Of a DNA stretch of 64,000 nt, positions 20,157 through 30,117 are shown one piece after another. The translations under genes were made by a program, and so were the position numbers. This DNA comes from Tolypothrix campylonemoides VB511288 (GTDB lineage: Bacteria; Cyanobacteriota; Cyanobacteriia; Cyanobacteriales; Nostocaceae). The notes below the pieces were generated by a model that worked only from the letters and a program-made list of their open reading frames with translations, did no database searches and was not told the DNA's origin. The DNA lies in NCBI GenBank assembly GCA_000828075.3, contig JXCB02000002.1, positions 1,453,401 to 1,517,400 on the forward strand, in the 5' to 3' direction. Position 1 is the first letter of the stretch. Each line of letters starts with the position of its first letter.

Positions 20157-20591
20157 GTGTCAGCGAAGGATAGATTTCATAATGTGGTTAAATCTGCGCT
20201 TGTCCAAGATGGGTGGACTATTACTCATGATCCATTTGCGATTGATTATGGGGATGTACAAATGCAGATTGACTTGGGAGCTGAACGTCTGGTAGCCGCA
20301 GAACGAGGTGATGAAAAAATCGCCGTGGAAGTAAAAAGCTTTATTGCTCCCTCTACTATTTCTGAGTTTCACACTGCTTTGGGACAGTTCCTCAACTATC
20401 GTTCTGCTTTGCGTGCGAATGAACCTGAGCGAATTCCTTACTTAGCTGTTCCAGAGGACACTTATGAAGAATTTTTTCGGCTCCGGTTTATCCAAGAAGT
20501 GACTCAAGAGCATCGGCTTAACCTACTAATTTATAATGTAAAACAGGAGGCAATTGTCCAATGGATAAAATTGAGCAATACCGCCAATTAA
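20157..20591 (+). CDS. xisH: XisH family protein
   Basis: XisH was named for its role with XisI and XisF in excision of the fdxN element of Anabaena, but xisH/xisI pairs are scattered through cyanobacterial genomes, often away from any excisable element. The 144-residue product has a restriction-endonuclease-like core: DWTITHDP-like start, GAERLVAAERGDEKIAVEVKSF with a D/E-x-K pattern, then the Q-F-L-N-Y segment. I choose GTG 20157, because GGAGG lies 5 bases upstream and the product then starts MSAKDRFHN as in the family. A GTG at 20145 is less likely. It overlaps xisI by 31 bases. Confidence 0.9.
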   Translation: MSAKDRFHNVVKSALVQDGWTITHDPFAIDYGDVQMQIDLGAERLVAAERGDEKIAVEVKSFIAPSTISEFHTALGQFLNYRSALRANEPERIPYLAVPEDTYEEFFRLRFIQEVTQEHRLNLLIYNVKQEAIVQWIKLSNTAN

Positions 20592-20896
20592 TTAAGCAAG
20601 TGCTGATTGCCCATAGTCAAATTAAACCTGCTTACGGGGATATAGAAGTACACACTGTATTTGATAGTGAAGGAGATCACTATCAGGTAGTACGTTCCGG
20701 CTGGAATAAAAGTCGTCGCGTATATGGTTCGCTAATTCATATTGACTTAAAGGGCGATAAGATTTGGATTCAGTACGACGGTACAGAAGTGGGCGTGGCG
20801 AATGAATTGCTGGAACTAGGGGTATCCAAACAGGATATTGTATTGGCATATCATTCGCCGTTTATGCGACAGTACGATGGGTTTGCAGTTGGATAA
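20561..20896 (+). CDS. xisI: XisI family protein
   Basis: The 111-residue product begins MDKIEQYRQLIKQVLIAHSQ and contains HYQVVRSGWNKSRRVYGSLIHIDLKGDKIWIQYDGTE, the core of the XisI family, ending with the LAYHSPFMRQYDGFAVG tail. It is always paired with xisH and overlaps it by 31 bases. The pair may be a small selfish or toxin-antitoxin-like module; that is an inference from its scatter among cyanobacteria. No fdxN-type recombinase (XisF) is in the window. Confidence 0.93.
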   Translation: MDKIEQYRQLIKQVLIAHSQIKPAYGDIEVHTVFDSEGDHYQVVRSGWNKSRRVYGSLIHIDLKGDKIWIQYDGTEVGVANELLELGVSKQDIVLAYHSPFMRQYDGFAVG

Positions 20897-21156
20897 ATCA
20901 GACTCTTGATTCACCAGCAATTGCCAGGAATAATAGCCAAGGGCGACAAAATCAACTCACCCGCCTCCAACCGCTTGGCGAGACAACACAGCAGCGATTT
21001 ATGCCACCAAAATGCAATGTTCAATTCTAGAGGTGTATTGGACAAGGCAATTTATGTTTACGGACATTTTGCCCATATGAAACTGAATCAAAACTGATAA
21101 GTTGATAGATTTAGAATTCAAAAAATGAAATTTTAAGAACAAAGGAGCAAATTTAT

Positions 21157-21381
21157 ATGGCGTATAAAGTCAGTATTGTTATTGAGAAAGATGAAGATGG
21201 ATATTATGCTTATTGTCCTGAACTTCCAGGCTGTCAATCTCAAGGTGATTCGTTAGAAGAAGTACAGACAAATATCAAAGAAGCAGTTGAACTTTATATA
21301 GAAACATTGTCAAACTCAGAAAAACAGGCGCTTCAGAACAAGGAAATATTAACAATGACCTTGGAGGTGAAAGTTGCCTAA
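21157..21381 (+). CDS. hicB: HicB-type antitoxin
   Basis: The 74-residue product has the HicB signature KDEDGYYAYCPELPGCQSQGDSLEEVQTNIKEAVELYIE, the partial RNase-H fold that blocks HicA. A good ribosome-binding site AAAGGAGC lies upstream. Its end overlaps the hicA start by 8 bases. Order antitoxin-toxin is one of the two common hic arrangements. Confidence 0.92.
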   Translation: MAYKVSIVIEKDEDGYYAYCPELPGCQSQGDSLEEVQTNIKEAVELYIETLSNSEKQALQNKEILTMTLEVKVA

Positions 21382-21628
21382 ACTTCCGCGCCTAACTGCG
21401 AAAGAAGGTGAAAAATTCTTACTAGATGCCGGGTTGATTCAGATTAGAAGTAAAGGAAATCACAGAATTTATTCTCGAGAAGAAGTAAGAATTGTGATTC
21501 CTTTTCATTCAGGAAAATTGTTGCACCCAAAGATAGTTAAACAGGTTCTACAAGCCATTGATACCTCTGAAGGTGAAACGACAGCAGAAGACACAGGAAT
21601 TGATACAAATGAATTAGATGAAATTTGA
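21374..21628 (+). CDS. hicA: HicA-type mRNA interferase toxin
   Basis: HicA toxins are small double-stranded-RNA-binding-fold proteins that cut mRNA with a single catalytic histidine. The 84-residue product has LPRLTAKEGEKFLLDAGLIQIRSKGNHRIY, with the conserved G-N/S-H motif at GNH, then VIPFHSGKLLHPKIVKQVLQA. The start is TTG 21374, with GGAGGTG just upstream. A tail of about 20 acidic residues extends past the usual HicA end. Confidence 0.9.
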   Translation: MPKLPRLTAKEGEKFLLDAGLIQIRSKGNHRIYSREEVRIVIPFHSGKLLHPKIVKQVLQAIDTSEGETTAEDTGIDTNELDEI

Positions 21629-21864
21629 GCCTATCTCACCAGTGAGCTACTCAGAGTATGCAATAAGCTGCTGGGAAGTATTTGGCAATTTATGAAGTTG
21701 GAAGGGCAAGTTATCTCTATTGACTTAAGTGAATATTACCTGAAAGATGTCAATAAAATTTTAGGAATCTTAGCTAGTGGTGTACGCTAAAAAAAATCAT
21801 CGGTTACAGTTCCCCCAGATTGTGGCATAATAAGCCGAGCGCATTCACTACTAAGCTATAAATC

Positions 21865-22890
21865 GTGCTATACAACGATAATGACCTGGCTGAACTTCTA
21901 CAACAGCCAGCTGATCTTACTTTTGAACTGCCCGATCCGGAAGATGAGGGAATTCCAGAGACGGAATTTCAACAGCAGCTGGATATAGCTTGGCAGGTGT
22001 GCGATCGCTTTGATTTACAAACCGAAATCTGGCGGGGACGAATATTACGCGCCATCCGCGACAGAGAGAAAAAAGGCGGCGATGGACGGGGAACCGGCTT
22101 TCTCAATTGGCTCAAAGAACGGGAAATCAGCAAAAGCCAGGCTTATAGTTGGATTCAACTGGCAAACAGTGCTGATACGCTCTTAGAAGAAGGAAGACTA
22201 GAACCATCAGCTATCAATAACTTCAGCAAACGGGCGTTTGTCGAAACAGCAAAAGCAGCGCCAGAAGTCCAGCAGATGGTGGGTGAAGCCGCCCAAAAAG
22301 GCGATCGCATCACTAGGCGAGAAGTGCGTCAAATCAACGACGAATGGACAGCCATGTCTTCCGAGTTGCTACCCGAACCAGTCAAGCAAAAAGCAGCAGA
22401 TAATTCCCTTCCTCCCCGTTATCTTGCACCACTGGTGAAGGAGATGGAGAAATTACCAGAGTCTCACCAAAGTGCGATCCAAAAAGAAATAGCCCAAAAT
22501 CCTGATGTGGATACCCTCAAACAAGTCACCACAGAAGCACGTAACTTAGCAAAATATCTCAAAGCCGCAGCTCAAGTCCAAGCGCTGACTGTCCAAGACG
22601 TTGACATCGAAACAGCACTCATAGAAGCTCAAAGAGTGGGCTGTTTGAGCATAGCCGCTGACTTGGTGAATCAAGCATCCCAGCTAGAACAGATGATAGC
22701 CAAATTGTACATGGCTTGGAAGAAAATTGGTAATTTATCAGACCGTCTCTATGTAGATACCGGTGCAAGTACGCCACGTTTGCGAGAACTCCTTGAATGC
22801 TTGGAACCGCTTGGTGGTGAAGTTATGGAATTACAACTGACTGGTGGGACTGAACACACTATTCGCCTACAAATACAGGAGACAAATTAG
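21865..22890 (+). CDS. hypothetical protein with helical, ParB-like/DUF3102-like character
   Basis: I do not recognise a precise family. The 341-residue product is soluble and largely helical. A middle segment, FLNWLKEREISKSQAYSWIQLANSADTLLEEGRL, resembles the helix-turn-helix region of DUF3102/ParB-like proteins where a single helix pair contacts DNA. A charged helix-rich half follows. The last 60 residues turn beta-rich. The start is GTG 21865. It follows hicBA by 240 bases. Possible roles include plasmid-partition-like or regulatory DNA binding, but that is inference. Confidence 0.6.
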   Translation: MLYNDNDLAELLQQPADLTFELPDPEDEGIPETEFQQQLDIAWQVCDRFDLQTEIWRGRILRAIRDREKKGGDGRGTGFLNWLKEREISKSQAYSWIQLANSADTLLEEGRLEPSAINNFSKRAFVETAKAAPEVQQMVGEAAQKGDRITRREVRQINDEWTAMSSELLPEPVKQKAADNSLPPRYLAPLVKEMEKLPESHQSAIQKEIAQNPDVDTLKQVTTEARNLAKYLKAAAQVQALTVQDVDIETALIEAQRVGCLSIAADLVNQASQLEQMIAKLYMAWKKIGNLSDRLYVDTGASTPRLRELLECLEPLGGEVMELQLTGGTEHTIRLQIQETN

Positions 22891-22963
22891 GAAGTGGGGG
22901 GATGAGGGAGGGAGGGAGGGAGTGAGGGAGATGAGGGAGATGAGGGGGATAACTTGCTCATCC

Positions 22964-23869
22964 TCAATTCTTCATCCCGGTTGTCGCGATACCCTGAATA
23001 AACTGACGCTGCCCGACAAGGAATAATAACATCACTGGTACAGTCGCGATCGCCACCGCTGCCATCATCAAAGGCCAATTGTTGGTAAATTGCTCTTGAA
23101 ACTCTGCCAACGCTAACTGTACTGTCCTCAATTCTGGTCGCGTTGTAAATACCAACGGTTTAAACACATCATTCCATTCCCCGATAAAGGTAAACAGAAA
23201 CAGCGTCACTAAAGCAGGACGAGCTAAAGGTAACATCACCCGCCACAAAATTTGTAGTCTGTTTGCCCCATCTATGGCGGCTGCTTCTTCCAACTCTACA
23301 GGAATTGTCAGGAAATATTGACGCAACAGGAAAATACCAAAACCATTGGCAGCTGTTGGTAAAATCAGCGCCCAATAGGTATTTATCAGGTGTCCCCATT
23401 TTAATACCAAAAACACGGGAATCACCAACAACTGGAAGGGAATCACTAGTGTTGCCAGCACAATCAAGAGCAGCGCTTGTCTGCCGCGAAATTTCAGCCG
23501 TGCTAAGGCGTAACCTGCAAGTGCCGAAGTGATAATTTGAAAGGCGGTCACAGCGATCGCTACTAAGGTAGAATTAGCAAAAGCGAGTAAAAATTTCCCT
23601 CGCTCCCAAGCATCGCGATAATTGCTTAAAGACCAGCCATTTTTGGGTAAAACGCTAGGAGTTGTGCCAGGAGGTGCAAAGGATGTCAACAAGACGACAA
23701 CCAAAGGTAACAAAACGATAACAGCTCCTAGTAGTAGCACTCCTAGGCTCCAGGGAATTTTGAATTTAGATCCTTCGCTGCGTTCAGGACGCTTGATGTT
23801 TTGGATTTTGGATTTGTCATCTATCATTTCTCGCGAGTCTCCCACTTTTCCTGCTTTTCTCACTCTCAT
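22964..23869 (-). CDS. carbohydrate ABC transporter permease (MalG-like)
   Basis: This is the inner-membrane permease subunit of a sugar ABC importer (CUT1 type). The 301-residue product has six hydrophobic segments and the cytoplasmic EAA loop EEAAAIDGANRLQILWRVMLP near residue 200. No ATP-binding or sugar-binding gene is adjacent, so the partners are encoded elsewhere, which is common in cyanobacteria. Residues 15-38 (about 23,760-23,830) match a dispersed intergenic repeat (SKIQNIKRPERSEGSKF), so the N-terminus looks extended by a repeat. The true start could be ATG 23827 or later. Confidence 0.88.
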   Translation of the reverse strand: MRVRKAGKVGDSREMIDDKSKIQNIKRPERSEGSKFKIPWSLGVLLLGAVIVLLPLVVVLLTSFAPPGTTPSVLPKNGWSLSNYRDAWERGKFLLAFANSTLVAIAVTAFQIITSALAGYALARLKFRGRQALLLIVLATLVIPFQLLVIPVFLVLKWGHLINTYWALILPTAANGFGIFLLRQYFLTIPVELEEAAAIDGANRLQILWRVMLPLARPALVTLFLFTFIGEWNDVFKPLVFTTRPELRTVQLALAEFQEQFTNNWPLMMAAVAIATVPVMLLFLVGQRQFIQGIATTGMKN

Positions 23870-24022
23870 GTGAATTAGCTTGAGCGAATGCTGCCAGCAA
23901 AAGCTAATCTAGAACATAGAGACTTGTTAAGTAAAATTAAACCACAGTTAACATTGCCCTGAATTCATAGGGGGAATTCAATTTTGGTATCCAATGATTC
24001 ACATCACAGGAGTGAACGTACC

Positions 24023-24718
24023 ATGCAGCAGCTTGCAGCTCAATCTGAAATTGACTTTCACAGCGAAACATACAAAGACGCCTACAGCCGCATTAATGCG
24101 ATTGTGATAGAAGGAGAACAAGAGGCTCACGAGAATTACATTAAACTTGCTGAACTGCTGCCGGATTCTCAGGATGAACTGATTCGCCTATCGAAGATGG
24201 AAAGTCGCCACAAGAAAGGATTTGAAGCTTGTGGACGCAATCTTCAAGTCACACCGGATTTGAAATTTGCTAAGGAGTTTTTTGCTCAGTTGCATCAAAA
24301 TTTTCAAACAGCATCTGCTGAAGGTAAGATTGTCACTTGCTTGCTGATTCAGTCTTTAATTATTGAATGTTTTGCGATCGCCGCATACAACATTTACATT
24401 CCAGTCGCTGATGACTTTGCTCGTAAAATTACTGAAGGCGTAGTTAAAGACGAATACAGCCATCTGAACTTTGGAGAAGTGTGGCTGAAAGAACACTTTG
24501 AAGAATCAAAAGCTGAGTTAGAAGAAGCAAATCGCCAAAACCTTCCCATAGTCTGGAAAATGCTCAACTCTGTCGCCGAAGATGCTCAAACTTTGGCAAT
24601 GGAAAAGGAAGCTTTGGTGGAAGACTTCATGATTCAGTACGGAGAAGCCCTCAGCAATATTGGTTTCTCTACCCGCGATATTATGCGTCTGTCCGCCTAC
24701 GGGCTCGCAACAGTATAA
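24023..24718 (+). CDS. ado: aldehyde deformylating oxygenase (alkane synthesis)
   Basis: Ado is a ferritin-like diiron enzyme that converts fatty aldehydes to alkanes plus formate, giving cyanobacterial heptadecane-type hydrocarbons. The 231-residue product has the diiron ligands in the expected places: Glu in [13 protein letters not shown]-x-x-H in MESRHKKG, Glu in [11 protein letters not shown], and E-x-x-H in [12 protein letters not shown] choose ATG 24023, with AGGAG upstream, over an in-frame TTG at 23984. The acyl-ACP reductase that supplies its substrate follows 437 bases downstream. Confidence 0.97.
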   Translation: MQQLAAQSEIDFHSETYKDAYSRINAIVIEGEQEAHENYIKLAELLPDSQDELIRLSKMESRHKKGFEACGRNLQVTPDLKFAKEFFAQLHQNFQTASAEGKIVTCLLIQSLIIECFAIAAYNIYIPVADDFARKITEGVVKDEYSHLNFGEVWLKEHFEESKAELEEANRQNLPIVWKMLNSVAEDAQTLAMEKEALVEDFMIQYGEALSNIGFSTRDIMRLSAYGLATV

Positions 24719-25154
24719 ACAAGAGAGACAACAAGAGGCGCGGAGAAAGAAAATGTCCCCGCGTCACCTTGTCTTCAAGGAGTCGCCCCTCATTTTTTGT
24801 GACTTTTTGTGTAGTATTTTTAACAGTGAACAGTGAACAGTAAACAGTTATCAGTTAAATACGAGTGGTCGCGGGTCCCCCACCAAGAGCACCTCAGGCG
24901 TTGGTGGTGAGCCACTGCGGTCTTGGGGTTTCCCCAAGTAGAGCAAGTAGCGTTCGCGAAGCGTCTCCGTTCGCGTAGCGTGTCCGAAGGACATAGGACA
25001 TACCCGGAGGGCGCTTCTTTATCCCCCACCATACGCCTGACTGACTGATAACTGATAACTGATAACTGATAACTGATAACTGATTTAAGGGTTAGTTGTC
25101 TCTAACCCGCTCATTCCACCCCTTTGAGAAAGGATAAGGCTAACACAACAGTTC
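24719..25154. repeat. repeat-filled gap between ado and aar
   Basis: This gap holds a dispersed GC-rich repeat: GGTCCCCCACCAAGAGCACC, GTAGCGTTCGCGAAGCGTC and CGTTCGCGTAGCGTGTCC. It also carries tandem AACTGATA units at 25040-25082 and a related tract at 24825-24855. No gene is present. In many cyanobacteria ado and aar lie close together, so the repeats look like insertions into the intergenic region. Confidence 0.6.
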
Positions 25155-26174
25155 ATGTTTGGTCTAATCGGACACCTTACTAGTTTAGAACACGCGCAGG
25201 CAGTAGCCAGAGATTTGGGTTATCCAGAATATGCCGATCAAGGGCTAGATTTTTGGTGCAGCGCCCCGCCTCAAATTGTCGATAACATCACCGTCACCAG
25301 TGTCACCGGGCAGAAAATTGAAGGGCGGTATGTGGAGTCATGCTTTTTGCCAGAAATGCTGGCAACTCGTCGCATCAAAGCTGCAACACGTAAAGTCCTC
25401 AACGCTATGGCTCATGCTCAAAAGCACGGGATAAATATTACAGCTTTAGGCGGGTTTTCTTCAATTATTTTTGAAAATTTTAATTTAGAGGAGTTGAAAC
25501 AAGTCCGCAATATTAAACTAGAGTTTGAACGCTTTACCACAGGAAACACTCATACGGCATACATCATTTGTCAACAGGTAGAAAAAGCCTCGAAACAAGT
25601 AGGCATTGAACTATCAAAAGCAACAGTTGCTGTGTGTGGGGCGACTGGAGATATTGGTAGCGCCGTCTGTCGTTGGTTAGATGCCAAAACAGATATCAAG
25701 GAACTCTTGCTCATAGCCCGTAACCAAGAACGCCTGCAACAGTTGCAAGACGAACTAGGACGTGGAAAAATCATGTCTTTGGAAGAAGCACTTCCGGAAG
25801 CTGATATTGTGGTTTGGGTTGCCAGTATGCCCAAAGGTATGGAAATCGAACCCACAGTTTTAAAGCAACCTTGTTTGCTGATAGATGGTGGCTATCCAAA
25901 AAACCTCGCAACCAAAATTCAGCATCCTGGTGTGTATGTCCTCAATGGTGGCATTGTCGAACATTCGCTCGATATTGATTGGAAAATTATGAGCATCGTC
26001 AATATGAATGTTCCAGCACGCCAGTTATTTGCTTGTTTTGCAGAATCAATGCTACTGGAATTTGAGAAGTTATACACTAACTTCTCTTGGGGGCGGAATC
26101 GGATTACTGTAGAAAAAATGGAGCAGATTGGTCACGTATCGAAAAAGCACGGATTTAGACCACTGCTGGTTTAG
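25155..26174 (+). CDS. aar: long-chain acyl-ACP reductase (aldehyde forming)
   Basis: Aar reduces fatty acyl-ACP to fatty aldehyde with NADPH, feeding Ado. The 339-residue product has the family start [34 protein letters not shown], an active-site-bearing N-terminal domain, and a Rossmann motif [18 protein letters not shown] at about residue 155. The gene order ado, aar, accA, short-chain dehydrogenase, folE, trpF, psaK, psaK is the one I remember for Anabaena PCC 7120. Confidence 0.97.
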   Translation: MFGLIGHLTSLEHAQAVARDLGYPEYADQGLDFWCSAPPQIVDNITVTSVTGQKIEGRYVESCFLPEMLATRRIKAATRKVLNAMAHAQKHGINITALGGFSSIIFENFNLEELKQVRNIKLEFERFTTGNTHTAYIICQQVEKASKQVGIELSKATVAVCGATGDIGSAVCRWLDAKTDIKELLLIARNQERLQQLQDELGRGKIMSLEEALPEADIVVWVASMPKGMEIEPTVLKQPCLLIDGGYPKNLATKIQHPGVYVLNGGIVEHSLDIDWKIMSIVNMNVPARQLFACFAESMLLEFEKLYTNFSWGRNRITVEKMEQIGHVSKKHGFRPLLV

Positions 26175-26278
26175 TCATGAGTCATGAGTCATCAGTCATT
26201 AGTCTGCACGCTAGTGACTGATGACGACCCAATCCTGATTGCCGATCCTATCTTCACTGTTCACTTTTCAATCAAAAA

Positions 26279-27259
26279 ATGGCTACTACTGAGCGTAAAC
26301 CGCTACTGTTGGATTTTGAAAAGCCCCTAGCCGAACTTGCGACTCGAATTGAGCAAATTCGGCAACTAGCAGAAGAAAATGGCGTCGATGTAACTGGACA
26401 AATTCGTCAGCTAGAAGCACGCGCTATGCAACTGCGTGAGGAAATTTTCAGTAGTTTATCGCCGTCTCAGCGACTGCAAGTCGCTCGTCATCCCCGCCGC
26501 CCTAGTACCCTTGATTATATTCAAGCTATCAGTGATGAATGGATGGAGTTGCATGGCGATCGCACCAATTCTGACGACCCTGCTTTAATCGGTGGCGTGG
26601 GTCGCTTGGATGGCAAACCGGTGGTATTCTTGGGTCATCAAAAAGGTCGTGACACTAAAGACAATATCGCCCGTAACTTCGGTATGGCTACTCCTGGAGG
26701 CTATCGCAAGGCGCTGCGGTTGATGGAACATGCCAACAGGTTTACCATACCGATTATAACCTTTATCGATACGCCAGGCGCTCTGCCTACGGTGATCGCA
26801 GAACAACAAGGTGCTGGGGAAGCAATTGCTTACAATTTGCGCGAGATGTTTTCCTTTGATGTCCCAATCCTCAGCACAGTCATTGGTGAGGGTGGTTCCG
26901 GCGGTGCTTTAGGTATTGGTGTGGGCGATCGCTTGCTGATGTTTGAACACGCAGTTTACACTGTTGCGACTCCTGAAGCCTGTGCTGCCATTTTGTGGAA
27001 AGATGCCAGTAAAGCTCCTCAAGCAGCGGTTGCCTTGAAAATCACAGCACCAGATCTGAAAAATTTAGGAATTATCGACCAGATATTGCCTGAACCAATT
27101 GGCGGTGCTCATTCTGACCCCCTAAAAGCTGCTACCACTCTTAAGCAAGCTTTGTTAGACAATTTAGAGGAACTCAACCGCTTTACTCCGCAAGAACGAC
27201 GCCAAATGCGTTACGAAAAATTTCGCAAAATGGGTGTTTTCACTGAAGTTTCCCACTGA
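26279..27259 (+). CDS. accA: acetyl-CoA carboxylase carboxyltransferase alpha subunit
   Basis: AccA forms the alpha half of the carboxyltransferase that makes malonyl-CoA for fatty acid synthesis. The 326-residue product matches the family in length and has the conserved blocks [39 protein letters not shown] and [19 protein letters not shown]. It sits beside the alkane genes, linking chain synthesis and hydrocarbon formation by neighbourhood. A strong hairpin follows its stop. Confidence 0.97.
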   Translation: MATTERKPLLLDFEKPLAELATRIEQIRQLAEENGVDVTGQIRQLEARAMQLREEIFSSLSPSQRLQVARHPRRPSTLDYIQAISDEWMELHGDRTNSDDPALIGGVGRLDGKPVVFLGHQKGRDTKDNIARNFGMATPGGYRKALRLMEHANRFTIPIITFIDTPGALPTVIAEQQGAGEAIAYNLREMFSFDVPILSTVIGEGGSGGALGIGVGDRLLMFEHAVYTVATPEACAAILWKDASKAPQAAVALKITAPDLKNLGIIDQILPEPIGGAHSDPLKAATTLKQALLDNLEELNRFTPQERRQMRYEKFRKMGVFTEVSH

Positions 27260-27302
27260 TAAAACGTGAGATGCTTGATTAGTATAGTAGCAGTGCTATA
27301 AT

Positions 27303-27360
27303 TGCCTATGGAAGTTAAAGATTTTTTACAATCTTTTAAGCCATAGGCATTTGTGTTTTT
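27303..27360 (+). terminator. terminator hairpin after accA
   Basis: TGCCTATGG (27303-27311) and CCATAGGCA (27341-27349) form a perfect outer stem. AAAGATT and AATCTTT pair inside it. A T-rich run, TTTGTGTTTTT, follows at 27350-27360. The arrangement fits a Rho-independent terminator for the accA transcript. Confidence 0.75.
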
Positions 27361-27657
27361 AGTCATTAGTCATTAGTTATTAGTCATTAGTCATTAGTAC
27401 TTTGACAATGATTTGTATACTGTGTATTTATGACTACTCAATTGAAAATCAGGGTGGTACAAGATTTTTCAGGTAAAGATATATAGTCTTCCTTTGGAGG
27501 ATATGGTATTAACAATATATCTTCTTGACAATGCAGCATAGCAGTTGTCAAAAAGAATTAATCGGATTTTTAGGTTTGTTTAATCTATTTAGACCACGAG
27601 AGTGCAATTATTGGGTGGCGACGCGGTTATCAAACCGTTCAAAAATTGGGAGACAGC
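27361..27657. other. gene-free interval with tandem repeat before the SDR gene
   Basis: After the terminator a tandem tract of TTAGTCATTAGTCATTAG type runs at 27360-27398. The rest is AT-rich and has no open frame of note. The promoter of the short-chain dehydrogenase gene is expected here but I see no sharp consensus. Confidence 0.45.
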
Positions 27658-28380
27658 ATGAGTGTTGAGCACAAACGACGTGCCCTAATTACTGGGGCAA
27701 GTAGTGGCATTGGGAAAGCAACAGCTTTAGCATTTGCGAAGGCAGGAATAAATGTTGCCCTAGTGAGCCGTTCAGTTGATAAGCTGACACCAGTGTGTGA
27801 AGCTGTATCACACGCAGGCGTGGAAGCCAAAGCTTACGAAGTGGACTTAGCTTGTCTTTCCCAAGTGCAAGAGAAGATGCAGGCAATAGCCCTTGATGGG
27901 GACATAGATATTCTGGTCAACAATGCTGGCATGGGTTATACCGGCACTTTGACAGAAACTTCCTTGTCCGACTGGCAGCAAGTGATAGATTTAAATCTCA
28001 CGAGTGTGTTTCAGTGTATTATGGGAATTCTGCCGAGAATGCGGACTCGCGGCACAGGCACAATTATCAACATTAGTTCAATATCCGCAAAGCAGGCATT
28101 TCCCAATTGGGGGGCTTACAGCGTCAGCAAAGCTGGTTTGATTGCCCTTTCTCAAACTCTTGCACAAGAAGAACGTGCCCACGGTATTCGTGTGACTGCT
28201 ATCTGTCCCGGTGCGGTTAATACAGGACTTTGGGATACACAAACTGTTAATGCCAACTTTGACCGCTCAAAAATGCTCACTCCAGAAATTGTTGCTCAGT
28301 CAATTCTCCACGCTGCCTTGTTACCACAACAAGCAGTTATTGATGAATTAACAATCATGCCTAGCGCTGGCGCTTTATGA
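27658..28380 (+). CDS. short-chain dehydrogenase/reductase
   Basis: The 240-residue product is a classical SDR: the NAD(P) loop TGASSGIGKATALAF near residue 14, NNAG in the middle, and the catalytic YSVSK near residue 150 with Ser in ISSISAKQ. SDRs oxidise or reduce alcohol/carbonyl groups; the substrate cannot be read. I choose ATG 27658 over a TTG 12 bases upstream. It lies between accA and folE as in other Nostocales. Confidence 0.93.
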   Translation: MSVEHKRRALITGASSGIGKATALAFAKAGINVALVSRSVDKLTPVCEAVSHAGVEAKAYEVDLACLSQVQEKMQAIALDGDIDILVNNAGMGYTGTLTETSLSDWQQVIDLNLTSVFQCIMGILPRMRTRGTGTIINISSISAKQAFPNWGAYSVSKAGLIALSQTLAQEERAHGIRVTAICPGAVNTGLWDTQTVNANFDRSKMLTPEIVAQSILHAALLPQQAVIDELTIMPSAGAL

Positions 28381-28540
28381 GTGCTGAGGAGCGACTACGG
28401 GCTTTCCCCTGAGTCCTGTGGCGTTTTTGAGTGATGAGTACTGAGTCATTTCCACTCAGGACTCAGCATTTACGATTCAGCACTTCACAAATGATCTCAA
28501 CTACATCTCAACTACACAAACTCTAACCAACACTGACATC

Positions 28541-29248
28541 ATGACTATTGCTCGTTCCAACGGTATCAATCGCTCTCAATCTCCTCTGATTCCTGACTTA
28601 ACAGAAGCCATCACCCCAAGACCAGATCGCAACACTCATGACGGACGGCAAGCTGATTTGCACCCGCAAACAGAGGAGCAGATGGAGCAGATGACGGACG
28701 CCGTGCGGACTTTACTGGTGGGTGTTGGAGAAGACCCGGAACGCGAGGGACTACTGAAAACACCCAAGCGGGTAGCAGAGGCAATGCGGTTTCTCACCAG
28801 TGGCTACAACCAATCGTTAGAAGAAATCGTTAACGGTGCTATCTTTGACGAAGGTCATAACGAGATGGTGCTGGTGCGGGATATTAATTTCTTTAGCATG
28901 TGCGAACACCATATGTTGCCATTTATGGGCAAAGCTCATGTTGCCTACATCCCCAACCAAAAAGTTGTGGGACTGAGCAAGCTTGCCCGGATTGTTGAGA
29001 TGTATTCCCGCCGTTTGCAAGTGCAAGAAAGGCTCACCCGCCAAATTGCTGAAGCCATTCAGACAATTCTGGAACCGCAGGGAGTTGCCGTTGTGATGGA
29101 AGCTACCCATATGTGCATGGTGATGCGGGGTGTACAAAAACCTGGTTCTTGGACTGTCACAAGCGCAATGCTGGGTGTCTTCCAAGAAGAACAGAAAACC
29201 CGTGAAGAATTCTTCAATTTAATTCGCCACCAGTCATCATTCTTTTAG
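28541..29248 (+). CDS. folE: GTP cyclohydrolase I
   Basis: FolE converts GTP to 7,8-dihydroneopterin triphosphate for folate and pterin cofactors. The 235-residue product has an N-terminal extension of about 50 residues rich in polar amino acids, then the conserved core. Zinc and active-site residues lie in [20 protein letters not shown] and [16 protein letters not shown]. An N-terminal tail of this type is common in cyanobacterial FolE. It is transcribed toward the convergent trpF. Confidence 0.97.
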   Translation: MTIARSNGINRSQSPLIPDLTEAITPRPDRNTHDGRQADLHPQTEEQMEQMTDAVRTLLVGVGEDPEREGLLKTPKRVAEAMRFLTSGYNQSLEEIVNGAIFDEGHNEMVLVRDINFFSMCEHHMLPFMGKAHVAYIPNQKVVGLSKLARIVEMYSRRLQVQERLTRQIAEAIQTILEPQGVAVVMEATHMCMVMRGVQKPGSWTVTSAMLGVFQEEQKTREEFFNLIRHQSSFF

Positions 29249-29306
29249 GTATTTGGGACTGGAGATTGGGGATTGGGTTATTTGCTTCATCCCCAACCCC
29301 CAACCT

Positions 29307-29939
29307 CTAACGCCGAATTGCCAGCCTCTCAAATAACTTAGCTACCTTGTCTAAATCCTTATCCCCAGGGGCACGTTCTACACCACTGGATAGGTCGATA
29401 CCACTGGGGCTAACCTGTGTTAAAGCTTCGACAACATTATCTGGAGTCAGTCCGCCAGCCAAAAACCAAGGAAAACTAGGGCTGAATTCCTGTAACATTA
29501 CCCAGTCTAAAGTTGTCCCTGTACCACCTAGCTGCTGCGGATGATAAGCATCTAGTAACAGCGTATCTGCGGTTGTACTATACATAGCTGCTTTGTCAAT
29601 ATCTTCAAAACTACGTATTCTCAAAGCTTTGATAATTTCGACATTCGGTAGCAATTGACGCAACTGCACAGCAAATTCTGGAGATTCATCTCCGTGCAGC
29701 TGGACGCCAGTCAAACCAGAATTAACCACAGTTTGAGTAATTTCATAAGCCGTCGAGTTGGCAAAAACTCCAATTTTGTTGGTTTTTTCGGGCAGTTGTT
29801 CCACGACAGCACCAATTTGCTCTACTGTGACATAACGAGGTGAAGCTGGGACACAAATAAATCCCAATGCTGTCGCACCCAATGAGGCGATCGCTTTCCC
29901 CTGTTGTGGTTGAGTAATTCCGCAAATCTTAATCCGCAT
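29307..29939 (-). CDS. trpF: phosphoribosylanthranilate isomerase
   Basis: TrpF catalyses the Amadori rearrangement of phosphoribosylanthranilate in tryptophan synthesis. The 210-residue product is a single TIM barrel. It starts [11 protein letters not shown], with the catalytic Cys in KICG, and has [15 protein letters not shown] and [11 protein letters not shown], with the conserved Asp in LLLDA. As usual for cyanobacteria it is not in a trp operon. Confidence 0.96.
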   Translation of the reverse strand: MRIKICGITQPQQGKAIASLGATALGFICVPASPRYVTVEQIGAVVEQLPEKTNKIGVFANSTAYEITQTVVNSGLTGVQLHGDESPEFAVQLRQLLPNVEIIKALRIRSFEDIDKAAMYSTTADTLLLDAYHPQQLGGTGTTLDWVMLQEFSPSFPWFLAGGLTPDNVVEALTQVSPSGIDLSSGVERAPGDKDLDKVAKLFERLAIRR

Positions 29940-30117
29940 AGATATTTTTGATAGTGGTAGTAATAGTTACAAAAAATCTCAATTGTATAAACAATTGCAA
30001 GTTTTTTCCTTTGTAATTCTATAATCTTTTGTGGTTTACACAGTAAGTAATTAGTATTGAGCTTGCTTGTTCCAAATTACTGACCACTTGTCAATTTTTT
30101 AATTAGGAGAGAAAAAT

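Noticed and set aside
20906-21097. 63-residue frame between xisI and hicB
   Set aside because: Begins without a ribosome site and contains no domain I recognise; could be a decayed gene but support is too weak to list.
21629-21783. Short frame with MKLEGQVISIDLSEYYLKD after hicA
   Set aside because: The frame is short, ends by a stop at about 21789 and has no partner. It may be a gene remnant, but I cannot name it.
27360-27640. Riboswitch before the SDR gene
   Set aside because: Only a terminator stem and simple repeats are visible; no conserved aptamer core could be recognised.
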